Assembly: GCF_029958925.1 (NCBI RefSeq)
Contig: NZ_CP124616.1
Coordinates: 3,286,001-3,350,000 of the forward strand
Source of the DNA: Tropicibacter oceani
GTDB lineage: Bacteria; Pseudomonadota; Alphaproteobacteria; Rhodobacterales; Rhodobacteraceae
Reading direction: 5' to 3'
Length of the DNA stretch: 64,000 bases
Position numbers and translations under genes: made by a program. Shown here piece after piece: positions 34,467 to 43,036 of the stretch (positions are counted from its first letter, which is position 1; each line of letters starts with the position of its first letter). The notes beneath the pieces are model-generated. The model had not been told where the DNA came from. It was given only the letters and a program-made list of their open reading frames with translations, and did not search any database.

Positions 34467-35768
34467 ATGAACCTGCTTTACGCCAATGATCGCAAGGGAG
34501 AATACCCTGACAGCTGGTATGCCGCGACGGTCGATCCGCTGCCGCGGTTTGCGCCGCTTGCCGGGGCGACCAAGGCCGATGTCTGCGTGGTCGGTGCCGG
34601 TTATACCGGGTTGTCGGCCGCGCTGCACCTGGCCGAGGCGGGGCTGGACGTGGTTTTGCTGGAGGCGCACCGGGTCGGGTTTGGTGCCTCGGGGCGCAAT
34701 GGCGGGCAGCTTGGGTCAGGGCAGCGGCTGGACCAGGTCAAGCTGGAAAAGCTGGTCGGGGTTGAACGCGCCCGGCAGTTCTGGGACCTGGGCGAGGATG
34801 CCAAGGCTCTGGTGCGCGGGCTGGTCGACCGCTACGGCATCGCGTGCCATCTGAAGGATGGCGTTGCCTGGGCGGCCTCGTCGGAGGCGTCGCGGCGCGA
34901 GCTGGATGACTATGCCGACCACATGTCGCGGCGCTATGGCTATGCGATGGAAACATTTGACGCCGAGGCGTTTCGCGGGCTTTGCCCGTCACCGGCCTAT
35001 TGCGGCGGCATTCTGGACATGGGCGCCGCGCATCTGCATCCGCTGGCCCTGGCGATTGGCCTGGCGCGCGCGGCCGAGCAGGCCGGGGTCCGGATCCATG
35101 AACGTTCCGAGGTGCATGACATCCGCCAGGGCAGCCCGCTGCGCATCGCCACCGGCGGCGGCCATGTCGAGGCCGATCACCTGATCCTGGCCTGCAACGG
35201 CTATCTTGGCGGGCTGGACCGGCAGGTCGCGGCGCGGGTCATGCCGATAAACAACTTTGTCGTCGCCACCGAGCCGCTGGGCGCACGCACCGCCGAGGTT
35301 CTGCGCCGCGATGTGGCGGTGGCGGATGACCGGTTTGTGGTGAACTACTTCCGGCTCAGCCACGATGGGCGGCTGCTGTTTGGTGGCGGCGAAAGCTATG
35401 GCTATCGCTTTCCGCGCGATATCCGCGCGGTTGTCAGCAAACCCATGCTGGAGATCTACCCGCATCTGGCCGACGTCAAGCTGGACTATGCCTGGGGCGG
35501 CACCCTGGCCATCACCATGAAGCGCATGCCCTATCTGGCCCGCCTGGGCGACCGGGTTCTGAGCGCCTCGGGCTATTCCGGTCATGGTCTGGGCAATGCG
35601 GTCCAGGCCGGGCGCCTGATGGCCGAGGCCGTGCGCGGCCAGTCGGCGGGCTTTGATGCCTTTGCCGCCCTGCCCAGCCCGCGGTTTCCCGGCGGGGTCG
35701 GCATGCGCAGCCCGCTTCTGGCCCTGGCGATGAGCTGGTACGCGCTGCGCGACAAGCTGGGCCTTTAG
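34467..35768 (+). CDS. puuB: FAD-dependent amine oxidoreductase, PuuB-like
   Basis: This is a DAO-family flavoenzyme of 433 residues (PF01266). The FAD-binding motif is VCVVGAGYTGLSAALHLAEA near residues 40-60, followed by the GFGASGRNGGQLGSGQ loop typical of PuuB/OrdL oxidases. The C-terminus has SASGYSGHGLGNAVQAGRLM. PuuB oxidises gamma-glutamylputrescine to the aldehyde; the GS-like ligases upstream fit that step. No aldehyde dehydrogenase is seen downstream. An origin as a general amino acid oxidase (OrdL) cannot be excluded. Confidence 0.85.
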   Translation: MNLLYANDRKGEYPDSWYAATVDPLPRFAPLAGATKADVCVVGAGYTGLSAALHLAEAGLDVVLLEAHRVGFGASGRNGGQLGSGQRLDQVKLEKLVGVERARQFWDLGEDAKALVRGLVDRYGIACHLKDGVAWAASSEASRRELDDYADHMSRRYGYAMETFDAEAFRGLCPSPAYCGGILDMGAAHLHPLALAIGLARAAEQAGVRIHERSEVHDIRQGSPLRIATGGGHVEADHLILACNGYLGGLDRQVAARVMPINNFVVATEPLGARTAEVLRRDVAVADDRFVVNYFRLSHDGRLLFGGGESYGYRFPRDIRAVVSKPMLEIYPHLADVKLDYAWGGTLAITMKRMPYLARLGDRVLSASGYSGHGLGNAVQAGRLMAEAVRGQSAGFDAFAALPSPRFPGGVGMRSPLLALAMSWYALRDKLGL

Positions 35769-35868
35769 GCGCCGTCGCTTTCCCAAATCCTTCCCAAAGA
35801 CAGCTGACCGCAATCCGTCGCCCCCGGGCGGCGGAAAAGGCTTGGCCTACCCGCGCATTCAATTTACA

Positions 35869-35892
35869 TTTCCGAAAACTTGAATTCGGAAA
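35869..35892. promoter_or_regulatory. Inverted repeat TTTCCGAA...TTCGGAAA before the DegT gene
   Basis: TTTCCGAA at 35869 and TTCGGAAA at 35885 are eight bases apart and touch the start region at 35894. This could be an operator or an RNA hairpin that hides the ribosome site. Confidence 0.45.
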
Positions 35893-35893
35893 A

Positions 35894-37108
35894 GTGAAAA
35901 CCATGACGCCAAACATGCATGACGCAGAACCGATCCCCGAAACCGCCCGCGCCGAGATTGACCGCTTGCTGCGCTCGGGGGACCTGTTCCGCTATACCGC
36001 ACCGCAAGACGCGCCCGTGACCCTGCTGGAGCAGGAATTCGCCCGCGAGATGGGGGTGAAATACGCGCTTGCGGTGTCCAGCTGTTCGGCGGCGCTTTTC
36101 CTGTCGCTCAAGGCGCTGGACCTGCCGCGCGACGCGCGCGTGCTGATCCCCGGGTTCACCTTTGCCGCGGTGCCCTCGGCGGTGGTGCATGCCGATTGCG
36201 TGCCGGTGCTGTGCGAAGTGGCGCAGAATTACCGCATCGACATGGCCGATTTCGAAGCCCGGCTGGAGGACGTCAGCGCGGTGATCATCAGCCACATGCG
36301 CGGCCATACCTCGGACATGGACGCGATCATGGCGCTGTGCGACGCGCGCGGCATTCCCGTCATCGAGGACGCCGCGCATTCGCTGGGCACCACCTGGAAC
36401 GGGCGCAAGATCGGGACGCTGGGGCGCATCGGCTGTTTCAGCTTTCAAAGCTACAAGCTGCTGAACGCGGGCGAAGGCGGCATCCTGATCACCGACGACG
36501 CCGAAATCGTTGCCCGCGCCGTGATCATGTCCGGCGCCTATGAACACATGTGGGCCAAACACCTGACCCCCGGCGACAATTCCGCCGCGCTGGAACAGGC
36601 CTTTGCGCGTTGGCAGAACAAGCTGCCGTTGTACAACCTGCGCCTTGGCAACCTGTCGGCGGCGATCATCCGGCCGCAGCTGGCCGAGATCCCGCGCCGC
36701 GTGCGCGATGGCCGTCGCAACCACGACCACGTCGCCCACTCCATCGCCCGCAGCCCCTGGATCGCCGTGCCGCCCAGCCTGCCCCCCGAAGAGCGCGCGC
36801 CGGACTCGCTTCAGTTCAATCTTGAAGGGATGAGCGACGCAGAGGTGCAGGCCTTTGTCCAGGCCGCCGCGGCCGAGGGCGTCAAGGTCCAGGTCTTTGG
36901 CATGACCACCGACAACGCGCGGGCCTTCTGGAACTGGCAGTTCATGCCCGAAATGCCGCAGCTGCCGCAGACCCGCGCCATGCTCATGCGGGCCTGTGAT
37001 ACCCGCCTGCCCGCCCGCCTGACCCTGCAGGACTGCGACTGGGTGGCCAGTGTGCTGACCCGCGCCGCCGAACAGGTCATGGGCCCGCTGCGCGCCTATG
37101 GCACCTGA
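35894..37108 (+). CDS. DegT/DnrJ/EryC1/StrS-family PLP aminotransferase
   Basis: This is a PLP-dependent transaminase of 404 residues from the GTG (or 401 from the ATG at 35903). The Schiff-base lysine is in GCFSFQSYKLLNAGEGG; the N-terminal part has VSSCSAALFLSLKALDL and LIPGFTFAAVPSAV, and DAAHSLGTTWNG supplies the PLP Asp. It is alone, not in a sugar cluster, so the usual nucleotide-sugar role is not supported by context. The natural substrate is unknown. It is followed by a bidirectional terminator. Confidence 0.88.
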   Translation: MKTMTPNMHDAEPIPETARAEIDRLLRSGDLFRYTAPQDAPVTLLEQEFAREMGVKYALAVSSCSAALFLSLKALDLPRDARVLIPGFTFAAVPSAVVHADCVPVLCEVAQNYRIDMADFEARLEDVSAVIISHMRGHTSDMDAIMALCDARGIPVIEDAAHSLGTTWNGRKIGTLGRIGCFSFQSYKLLNAGEGGILITDDAEIVARAVIMSGAYEHMWAKHLTPGDNSAALEQAFARWQNKLPLYNLRLGNLSAAIIRPQLAEIPRRVRDGRRNHDHVAHSIARSPWIAVPPSLPPEERAPDSLQFNLEGMSDAEVQAFVQAAAAEGVKVQVFGMTTDNARAFWNWQFMPEMPQLPQTRAMLMRACDTRLPARLTLQDCDWVASVLTRAAEQVMGPLRAYGT

Positions 37109-37136
37109 GGCCCTGCACCGGCGGCAGAGCAACAAA

Positions 37137-37160
37137 AAAGGCGGGGACAACCCCGCCTTT
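37137..37160. terminator. Bidirectional terminator between convergent genes
   Basis: AAAGGCGGGG-ACAA-CCCCGCCTTT is a perfect hairpin with A and T runs on both sides, between the DegT gene and phaR. Confidence 0.9.
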
Positions 37161-37191
37161 ATGTCTTGTTTTCACCCTGTCACCGGATCGG

Positions 37192-37743
37192 CTATTTGCC
37201 CATCTTCGACAGTTTTTCCTGAAGCTCGCCCAGCTGCTTCTTGATCGCGTCCAGGTCTTCTTCTTCCTTGGGCGCGGGTTCATCGCCCGGCGCGGGCCAT
37301 TTGCCGCCGATCCCGCCGGTCATCGCCTTCAGGAACGCCTCTTGCTGGGCCTGCATGGCTTCGAAACCCGGCATCTTGGCCATCGGGTTGATCTGGTTGA
37401 TGTTCTCGACCCATTTCGACTGGCTGTTCTGGAAAGCCTCGAACGAGGCGGCCAGGAATTGCGGCACCATGGTGCCGGCCTGGGTCGTGTAACTGCGCAC
37501 CAGATCGGTCAGCACGTTGATCGGCAGGACGCTTTGGCCCTTGCTTTCGTTCTCGGCGACGATCTGCAGCAGGTACTGCCGCGTCAGGTCATCGCCGGAT
37601 TTCAGATCGACGATCTGCACTTCGCGCCCATCCCGGATGAACCCCGAGATATCCTCGAGCGTCACGTAATCCGAGGTCTCCGTATTGTAGAGGCGCCTGC
37701 TTGCGTACCGTTTGATCAGCAGCGGCTTGTCCGTTTCGGCCAT
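37192..37743 (-). CDS. phaR: Polyhydroxyalkanoate synthesis repressor PhaR
   Basis: PhaR binds PHA granules and DNA, and represses phasin and PHA genes. It has 183 residues. The N-terminal PHB_acc_N domain reads LIKRYASRRLYNTETSDYVT followed by LEDISGFIRDGREVQIVD. The central helix holds VLPINVLTDLVRSYTTQAG, then a Met/Gln-rich and acidic tail. This suggests the organism stores PHA; the phaCBA genes are not in the window. Confidence 0.93.
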   Translation of the reverse strand: MAETDKPLLIKRYASRRLYNTETSDYVTLEDISGFIRDGREVQIVDLKSGDDLTRQYLLQIVAENESKGQSVLPINVLTDLVRSYTTQAGTMVPQFLAASFEAFQNSQSKWVENINQINPMAKMPGFEAMQAQQEAFLKAMTGGIGGKWPAPGDEPAPKEEEDLDAIKKQLGELQEKLSKMGK

Positions 37744-37847
37744 GGGCTCCCCCCTTCATGCAGCATTGCAGAAAAAGCTTATGCGAGCGCAGCAGAAAAG
37801 GGAAGCCTGTCCATTCGAGACATGAAGTCGCTTGCCGCCCTTGTGGC

Positions 37848-39398
37848 CTAGAACAGGCTGCCCTGCTCAGGTGGCTTGGGTTTTGCCTTGGCCGCCGGCT
37901 TGGGCGCGGCGCCGCCGCCGATCTTCAGCCTGCCATCGGCGAATTCGATTTCCAGCCCCGAGGCCGCCGCCGCCGCGGCTTTCGTGGTCAGAACATGCCC
38001 GTCGCCATGCACCACCGCATAGCCACGGCGCAGGGTTTCGCGGTAGCCCAGGGTCTCGCGCAGCCGGTCCACGGCTTCCAGCCTGCGGCGGGCCTCGGCC
38101 AATCGGCCGTTGTGGGCCTGCTCCATGCGCCGCGACAAGGCCGCCAGGCGGTCACCCTGCGCCGCGATCTCGCGCTGGATCGGACGCAGGCTCAGCCGGT
38201 CCATGCGCCGCGCCAGCGCCTCGCGCCGCACCTGCACCAGGCGCTGCAATCCCGGGGCCAGCCGCGCGCCGCGATCGGCGCTGCGGGCGCGCTCGGCGGC
38301 AATCGCACGCAGCAACACCACAGGCCGCAGACTGCCCGCCTGTTCGGACAGCTGCAGGCGCCGCCGGTCCACCAGCCGCGTCAGGGCGGCCGGCAGCCGG
38401 TCACCCATCACGTCCAGCCGCTGGCGCGGCCCTTCCAGAAGGTCCTCGGGGCGGGGCAAGGCGCGCGACAGATCGCGCAGCCGCTGGCCGCGCATGTCGA
38501 TGCGCTGGCCCATGGCGCGGGTCATCCGCGCACCGGCCTCCCCGACCCAGGACAACAGTTCAAGCCGCACCGGCACCGCCATCTCGGCCGCCGCCGTCGG
38601 GGTCGGCGCCCGCCGGTCCGACGCGTAGTCGATCAGAGTGGTATCGGTCTCGTGGCCCACGGCGGAAATCAGCGGGATCTGGCTGGCAGCGGCCGCCCGA
38701 ACGACGATATCCTCATTGAATCCCCACAGATCCTCGACCGATCCGCCCCCGCGCGCCACGATCAGCAGATCGGGCCGGGGCAAGGCGCCGCCCGGCGACA
38801 AACGGTTGAACCCTTCGATCGCCCGCGCCACCTCGGGGGCGCAGGCCTTGCCCTGAACCGCCACCGGCCAGATCAGCACCTTACGCGGAAACCGGTCGCG
38901 CAAGCGGTGCAGAATATCACGGATCACCGCCCCACTGGGCGACGTGACCACCCCGATCACATCGGGCAGATAGGGCAAGGCCCGCTTGCGCGCCGGATCG
39001 AACAGCCCTTCGGCCTGCATCTGCGCCTTGCGCTTTTCCAGCATCGCCATCAGCGCGCCCATGCCCGCCGGGCGCATGTCCTCGATGACGATCTGGTACT
39101 TGGACTGGCCGGGGAAGGTCGTCATGCGGCCGGTGGCCACCACCTCCATGCCTTCTTCTGGCTGGGTGTCCAGACGCGCCGCCACGCCTTTCCAGACGAT
39201 CCCGGAAATCACCGACCGATCATCCTTGAGATCCAGGTAGATATGCCCCGACCGCGGCCTCGACACGCGCCCGACCTCGCCGCGCACCCGGACAAACCCG
39301 AATTCGCCCTCGATCATGCGCTTGACCGCGCCCGAAAGCTCGGACACCGAAAATTCCGGCGTATTGCCCGCCTCGCCGTCGTCGATCAGATCAGACAT
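37848..39398 (-). CDS. xseA: Exodeoxyribonuclease VII large subunit
   Basis: XseA is the catalytic subunit of ExoVII, which degrades single-stranded DNA. With start MSDLIDDGEAGNTPEFSVSE at 39398 it has 516 residues; an ATG at 39410 preceded by GAGGGG is an equally good start adding four residues. The OB-fold includes VRGEVGRVSRPRSGHIYLDL; the catalytic domain has IGVVTSPSGAVIRDIL, DLLIVARGGGSVEDLWGFNE and ISAVGHETDTTLIDY. A long coiled region of Arg/Leu-rich repeats follows. It is divergent from purD. Confidence 0.95.
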   Translation of the reverse strand: MSDLIDDGEAGNTPEFSVSELSGAVKRMIEGEFGFVRVRGEVGRVSRPRSGHIYLDLKDDRSVISGIVWKGVAARLDTQPEEGMEVVATGRMTTFPGQSKYQIVIEDMRPAGMGALMAMLEKRKAQMQAEGLFDPARKRALPYLPDVIGVVTSPSGAVIRDILHRLRDRFPRKVLIWPVAVQGKACAPEVARAIEGFNRLSPGGALPRPDLLIVARGGGSVEDLWGFNEDIVVRAAAASQIPLISAVGHETDTTLIDYASDRRAPTPTAAAEMAVPVRLELLSWVGEAGARMTRAMGQRIDMRGQRLRDLSRALPRPEDLLEGPRQRLDVMGDRLPAALTRLVDRRRLQLSEQAGSLRPVVLLRAIAAERARSADRGARLAPGLQRLVQVRREALARRMDRLSLRPIQREIAAQGDRLAALSRRMEQAHNGRLAEARRRLEAVDRLRETLGYRETLRRGYAVVHGDGHVLTTKAAAAAASGLEIEFADGRLKIGGGAAPKPAAKAKPKPPEQGSLF

Positions 39399-39464
39399 CC
39401 CCGCCCCCATGGTTCGCCCCTCTTTTAGCCCAAGCAAAAGCCACAAAAAACCCGCCCTGCGCTT

Positions 39465-39517
39465 CTTCTTGGCACAAATACTCCGGGGGAGCGCCGCAGG
39501 CGCGGGGGCAGAGCCCC
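39465..39517 (+). repeat. Family A dispersed intergenic repeat, copy 7
   Basis: CTTCTTGGCACAAATACTCC, GGGGGAGCGCCGCAGGCGCG and GGGGCAGAGCCCC make the long form with both arms. It lies between the divergent xseA and purD genes. The head is identical to the right arm of copy 4. Confidence 0.8.
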
Positions 39518-39586
39518 AAACCCGCCTTCCCCTTGCCGCTCAGCCTGTCTAAAAGCACCCCAAAGCGGACAATCGGAGAGTGCCCC

Positions 39587-40849
39587 ATGAACATCCTCAT
39601 CCTCGGCAGCGGTGGCCGTGAACATGCCCTGGCCTGGGCGACCCTCCAGAACCCCAAATGCGACAAGCTGATCGTCGCCCCCGGCAACGCCGGCATCGCC
39701 CAGATCGCCGAATGCGCGGCGCTGGACATCAACGATGGCGGCGCCGTGTCGGAATTTGCCAGCGAGAACGCCATCGACCTGGTGATCATCGGCCCCGAGG
39801 CGCCGCTGGCCGCCGGTGTCGCCGACCGCCTGCGCGAGGCCGGCTTTCTGGTCTTTGGCCCCTCGGCCGAAGCCGCCCGGCTGGAAGCCTCGAAAAGCTT
39901 TACCAAGGAAATCTGCGACGCGGCCAAGGCCCCGACCGCCGCCTATGGTCATTTCACCGACGCCGAAACAGCCAAGGCCCATGTCCGCGCCACCGGCGCG
40001 CCCACCGTGGTCAAGGCCGACGGGCTGGCCGCGGGCAAGGGCGTGATCATCGCCGAAACCCTGGCCGAGGCCGAGGCGGCGATCGACGACATGTTCGGCG
40101 GCGCCTTTGGCGGTGCCGGCGCCGAAGTGGTGATCGAGGAATTCATGACCGGCGAAGAGGCGTCGTTCTTTGTGCTGGTCGACGGCGAAACCTGCCTGCC
40201 CATCGGCACCGCTCAGGACCACAAGCGCGTCGGCGAAGGCGACACCGGCCCGAACACCGGCGGCATGGGGGCCTATTCCCCTGCCCCGATCATGGACGCG
40301 GCCGTCACCCAAAAGGCGCTGGACCAGATCGTGCGCCCGACCATGGCCGAAATGGCGCGCCGGGGCACGCCCTACCAGGGGGTTCTGTACGTCGGGTTGA
40401 TGATCGAAAACGGCCAGCCGCGCCTGGTCGAATACAACGCCCGCTTTGGCGATCCGGAATGCCAGGTGCTGATGATGCGACTGGGCGCCCAGGCGCTGGA
40501 CCTGATGCAGGCCTGCGCCGAGGGCAAGCTGGCCGAGGCCCGGGTCAACTGGGCCGACGATCACGCCATGACCGTTGTCCTGGCCGCCAATGGCTATCCC
40601 GGGGACTATGATAAAGGCAGCGTGATCAGAGGGCTGGACGATATCCCCGAGGACAGCGCGCACATGATGTTCCACGCCGGCACCACCCTGAAGGACGGCC
40701 AGGTGACGGCCTCGGGCGGGCGGGTTCTGAACGCCACGGCGCGCGGCGCAACCCTGGCCGAGGCGCGCGCGCGGGCCTATGCGCTGGTGGATGCGGTGGA
40801 TTGGCCCGAAGGGTTCTGCCGCCGCGACATCGGCTGGCGTGCCTTGTGA
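39587..40849 (+). CDS. purD: Phosphoribosylamine-glycine ligase
   Basis: PurD joins phosphoribosylamine and glycine with ATP in purine synthesis. It has 420 residues. The N-domain starts MNILILGSGGREHALAWATL with the phosphate loop; ATP-grasp motifs include VVKADGLAAGKGVIIAETLA, GPNTGGMGAYSPAP and EYNARFGDPECQVLMMRLG. A clear AGAG ribosome site region precedes the ATG. It is convergent with the cyclo-ligase gene, with repeat copy 8 between them. Confidence 0.98.
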   Translation: MNILILGSGGREHALAWATLQNPKCDKLIVAPGNAGIAQIAECAALDINDGGAVSEFASENAIDLVIIGPEAPLAAGVADRLREAGFLVFGPSAEAARLEASKSFTKEICDAAKAPTAAYGHFTDAETAKAHVRATGAPTVVKADGLAAGKGVIIAETLAEAEAAIDDMFGGAFGGAGAEVVIEEFMTGEEASFFVLVDGETCLPIGTAQDHKRVGEGDTGPNTGGMGAYSPAPIMDAAVTQKALDQIVRPTMAEMARRGTPYQGVLYVGLMIENGQPRLVEYNARFGDPECQVLMMRLGAQALDLMQACAEGKLAEARVNWADDHAMTVVLAANGYPGDYDKGSVIRGLDDIPEDSAHMMFHAGTTLKDGQVTASGGRVLNATARGATLAEARARAYALVDAVDWPEGFCRRDIGWRAL

Positions 40850-40864
40850 TCGGATGAAAGGGAA

Positions 40865-40910
40865 TGGGGGCTCTGCCCCCAAACCCCCGGGATATTTTTG
40901 GCAATTGGAA
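40865..40910 (-). repeat. Family A dispersed intergenic repeat, copy 8
   Basis: TGGGGGCTCTGCCCCCAAAC followed by CCCCGGGATATTTTTGGCAA is the reverse-complement form with a perfect inner GGGGGCTCTGCCCCC. It lies between convergent purD and the cyclo-ligase gene, almost touching the latter's stop. Confidence 0.8.
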
Positions 40911-40912
40911 GA

Positions 40913-41470
40913 TCAGCCGGGCTGGATGATCTCGGACTCGGTCACAATCAGGTCGAGCGGCTGGTCCGTCGGCTCGAGCGGGAGGTCCGGGTCTTCCTGG
41001 GCGGCGAAGGCAAAGCCGATGGCCAGGGTCGGGCGTTTTGCGCGCAGCGCTTCCAGTGTACGGTCGTAAAAGCCGCCGCCATAGCCCAGGCGCCCGCCCT
41101 GCCGGGTGAAGGCGACCAGCGGCACGATCAGCAATTCCGGTTCAAGGTAGTCGAGGGTTTGCGGGATGCGCGCCCCGAAAGGGCCGTCGATCAGGGGGCA
41201 GTCCGGCTCCCACCGGGCGAACTTCAGCGGCAGGCCCGCGCCCTGGATGACGGGAACGGCAACCGGGCCGTGGGCAGAGGCTTCCTCCATCGCGGGCAGC
41301 GGATCGATCTCGGTGCGGATCGGCATGTAACCGGACAGCGCCGCGCCGCGATAGCCTGCGAGAAGCTCGCTCAGTTTGCCGGCCGCGCCGGGGCGGTGCA
41401 GCTCAAAGGCCTGTTTGCGGCGGGCAAAGGCCGCAGCGCGGGCGATTTTCTTTTGTTCGTCCAAGGACAT
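40913..41470 (-). CDS. 5-formyltetrahydrofolate cyclo-ligase
   Basis: This enzyme uses ATP to convert 5-formyl-THF into 5,10-methenyl-THF, rescuing folate. It has 185 residues from the ATG at 41470 (MSLDEQKKIARAAAFARRKQ). Family motifs: GYMPIRTEIDPLPAM and, near the C-terminus, IVPLVAFTRQGGRLGYGGGFYDRTL, the conserved glycine-rich stretch. It lies 13 bases after the mgtE stop and is probably in its operon. A role supporting purine synthesis (purD next door) is plausible. Confidence 0.93.
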   Translation of the reverse strand: MSLDEQKKIARAAAFARRKQAFELHRPGAAGKLSELLAGYRGAALSGYMPIRTEIDPLPAMEEASAHGPVAVPVIQGAGLPLKFARWEPDCPLIDGPFGARIPQTLDYLEPELLIVPLVAFTRQGGRLGYGGGFYDRTLEALRAKRPTLAIGFAFAAQEDPDLPLEPTDQPLDLIVTESEIIQPG

Positions 41471-41483
41471 GGCGCCCCCAAGG

Positions 41484-42878
41484 TTACAGCAGGACAATGA
41501 CCGCCAGCCCGAGGAAGGCAAAGAAGCCAACCACATCGGTGACCGTGGTCACGAAGGCGCCCGAGGCCAGGGCCGGGTCCACCCCGACCTTTTCCAGCAT
41601 GACAGGGATCACGATCCCTGCCAGCCCGGCCACGACCAGATTGATCACCATTGCGGCAGCGATCACCCCGCCAAGCGCCGGAGATCCGAACCAGAGCACC
41701 CCGATGACCCCCATGACCAGCGCGAAGGCCAGCCCGTTGATCACCCCGACCAGCACCTCGCGGCGGATCACCCGCCACAGGTTCGAAGTGGTCAGGTCCT
41801 TGGTGGCCAGCGCGCGCACCGCCACCGTCAGCGACTGCGTCCCGGCATTGCCGCCCATCGAGGCGACGATCGGCATCAGCACCGCCAGCGCCACCACCTG
41901 GGTGATCGCCTCTTCGAAGCGTGAGATCACGAGGCTGGCCAGCACCGCCGTCACGAGGTTGACCGCGAGCCAGGGAAAGCGCCGCTTGGTGGTTTCGATC
42001 ACCCGGTCGGACAGGCTGCTTTCCTCGTCGACACCGGCAAGGCGCAGGATGTCCTCTTCGTGTTCGTCGTCCAGCACCGCCATGGCATCGTCGATGGTGA
42101 TCACCCCGACCAGCCGTTCGTTTTCATCGACCACCGGGGCCGAGATCAGGTGGTATTGGTTGAAGGCATAGGCGACCTCGCCTTCGTCGCGGGTGACGGG
42201 GATGACGTGAAAGGTGTCCTCGATCAACGAGCGCAGCAGCACCTCGCGGCGCGATCCCATCAGCTTGCCCAGGGTCACGTTGCCCACCGGGCGCAGTTTC
42301 GGATCGACCATGATGACATGGTAGAACTGGTCCGGCAGGTCGTCGGAATTGCGCAGGTAATCAATGGTTTCCCCGACATTCCAATGTTCGGGCGCCATGA
42401 CCACCTCGCGCTGCATCAGGCGGCCGGCCGAGAATTCGGGGTAGGTCAGCGATTTCTGGACCGCGACCCTGTCGCTGTCTTCGAGAACCTCCAGGATCGC
42501 CGCCTTTTGCGGTTCGTCCAGATCTTCGAGCAGGTCGACCACATCGTCGGAATCCAGTTCGCGCACGGCGTCGGCCAGAACCTCGGGGTTCAGGATGCCG
42601 ATCACCTCTTCGCGGATCGATTCGTCGAGTTCGGACAGGATGTCGCCGTCGAATTCCTTGCCGTAAAGCCGGATCAGCCGCATCCGGTCAAAGGCGTTGA
42701 TCTGTTCCAGAAGGTCGGCGATGTCGGCCGCGTGCAGCGGGTCCATCAGGGCAATCAGCCTGTCGCGGTCCTCGATGTCGACGGCATAGAGGATCTGCGC
42801 GACGGCCTTGCGGTCCAGCGCATAGGCGTCTTCGTCCTGATCGGTTTCGGGGGCCTTGTCCCGGGCGTCTTCCACCAT
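41484..42878 (-). CDS. mgtE: Magnesium transporter MgtE
   Basis: MgtE is a Mg2+-gated channel in the inner membrane. It has 464 residues. The N-terminal domain (residues about 20-150) has repeating DPLHAADIADLLEQ-type helices; two CBS domains follow (VGNVTLGKLMGSRREVLLRS and ISAPVVDENERLVGVITIDD). The C-terminal five-helix channel has LMPIVASMGGNAGTQSLTVA, the signature pore sequence. The start at 42878 has GGGGA upstream at a good distance; an upstream ATG would add 19 residues. Confidence 0.96.
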   Translation of the reverse strand: MVEDARDKAPETDQDEDAYALDRKAVAQILYAVDIEDRDRLIALMDPLHAADIADLLEQINAFDRMRLIRLYGKEFDGDILSELDESIREEVIGILNPEVLADAVRELDSDDVVDLLEDLDEPQKAAILEVLEDSDRVAVQKSLTYPEFSAGRLMQREVVMAPEHWNVGETIDYLRNSDDLPDQFYHVIMVDPKLRPVGNVTLGKLMGSRREVLLRSLIEDTFHVIPVTRDEGEVAYAFNQYHLISAPVVDENERLVGVITIDDAMAVLDDEHEEDILRLAGVDEESSLSDRVIETTKRRFPWLAVNLVTAVLASLVISRFEEAITQVVALAVLMPIVASMGGNAGTQSLTVAVRALATKDLTTSNLWRVIRREVLVGVINGLAFALVMGVIGVLWFGSPALGGVIAAAMVINLVVAGLAGIVIPVMLEKVGVDPALASGAFVTTVTDVVGFFAFLGLAVIVLL

Positions 42879-43036
42879 GCTCACGTCCCCTTTTATGCGG
42901 GTTTTTCCGGCGCTGCTGCTCCGGCTGATCGGCAATCAGGCTATGCCATCGCGCGGGCAAGAAACAGAGCAAAGCTGCAATTTACCTTTGTCTTTTGCGG
43001 GCCTACTCTGACCGCGTTTCCAACCGGAGCCGATCC

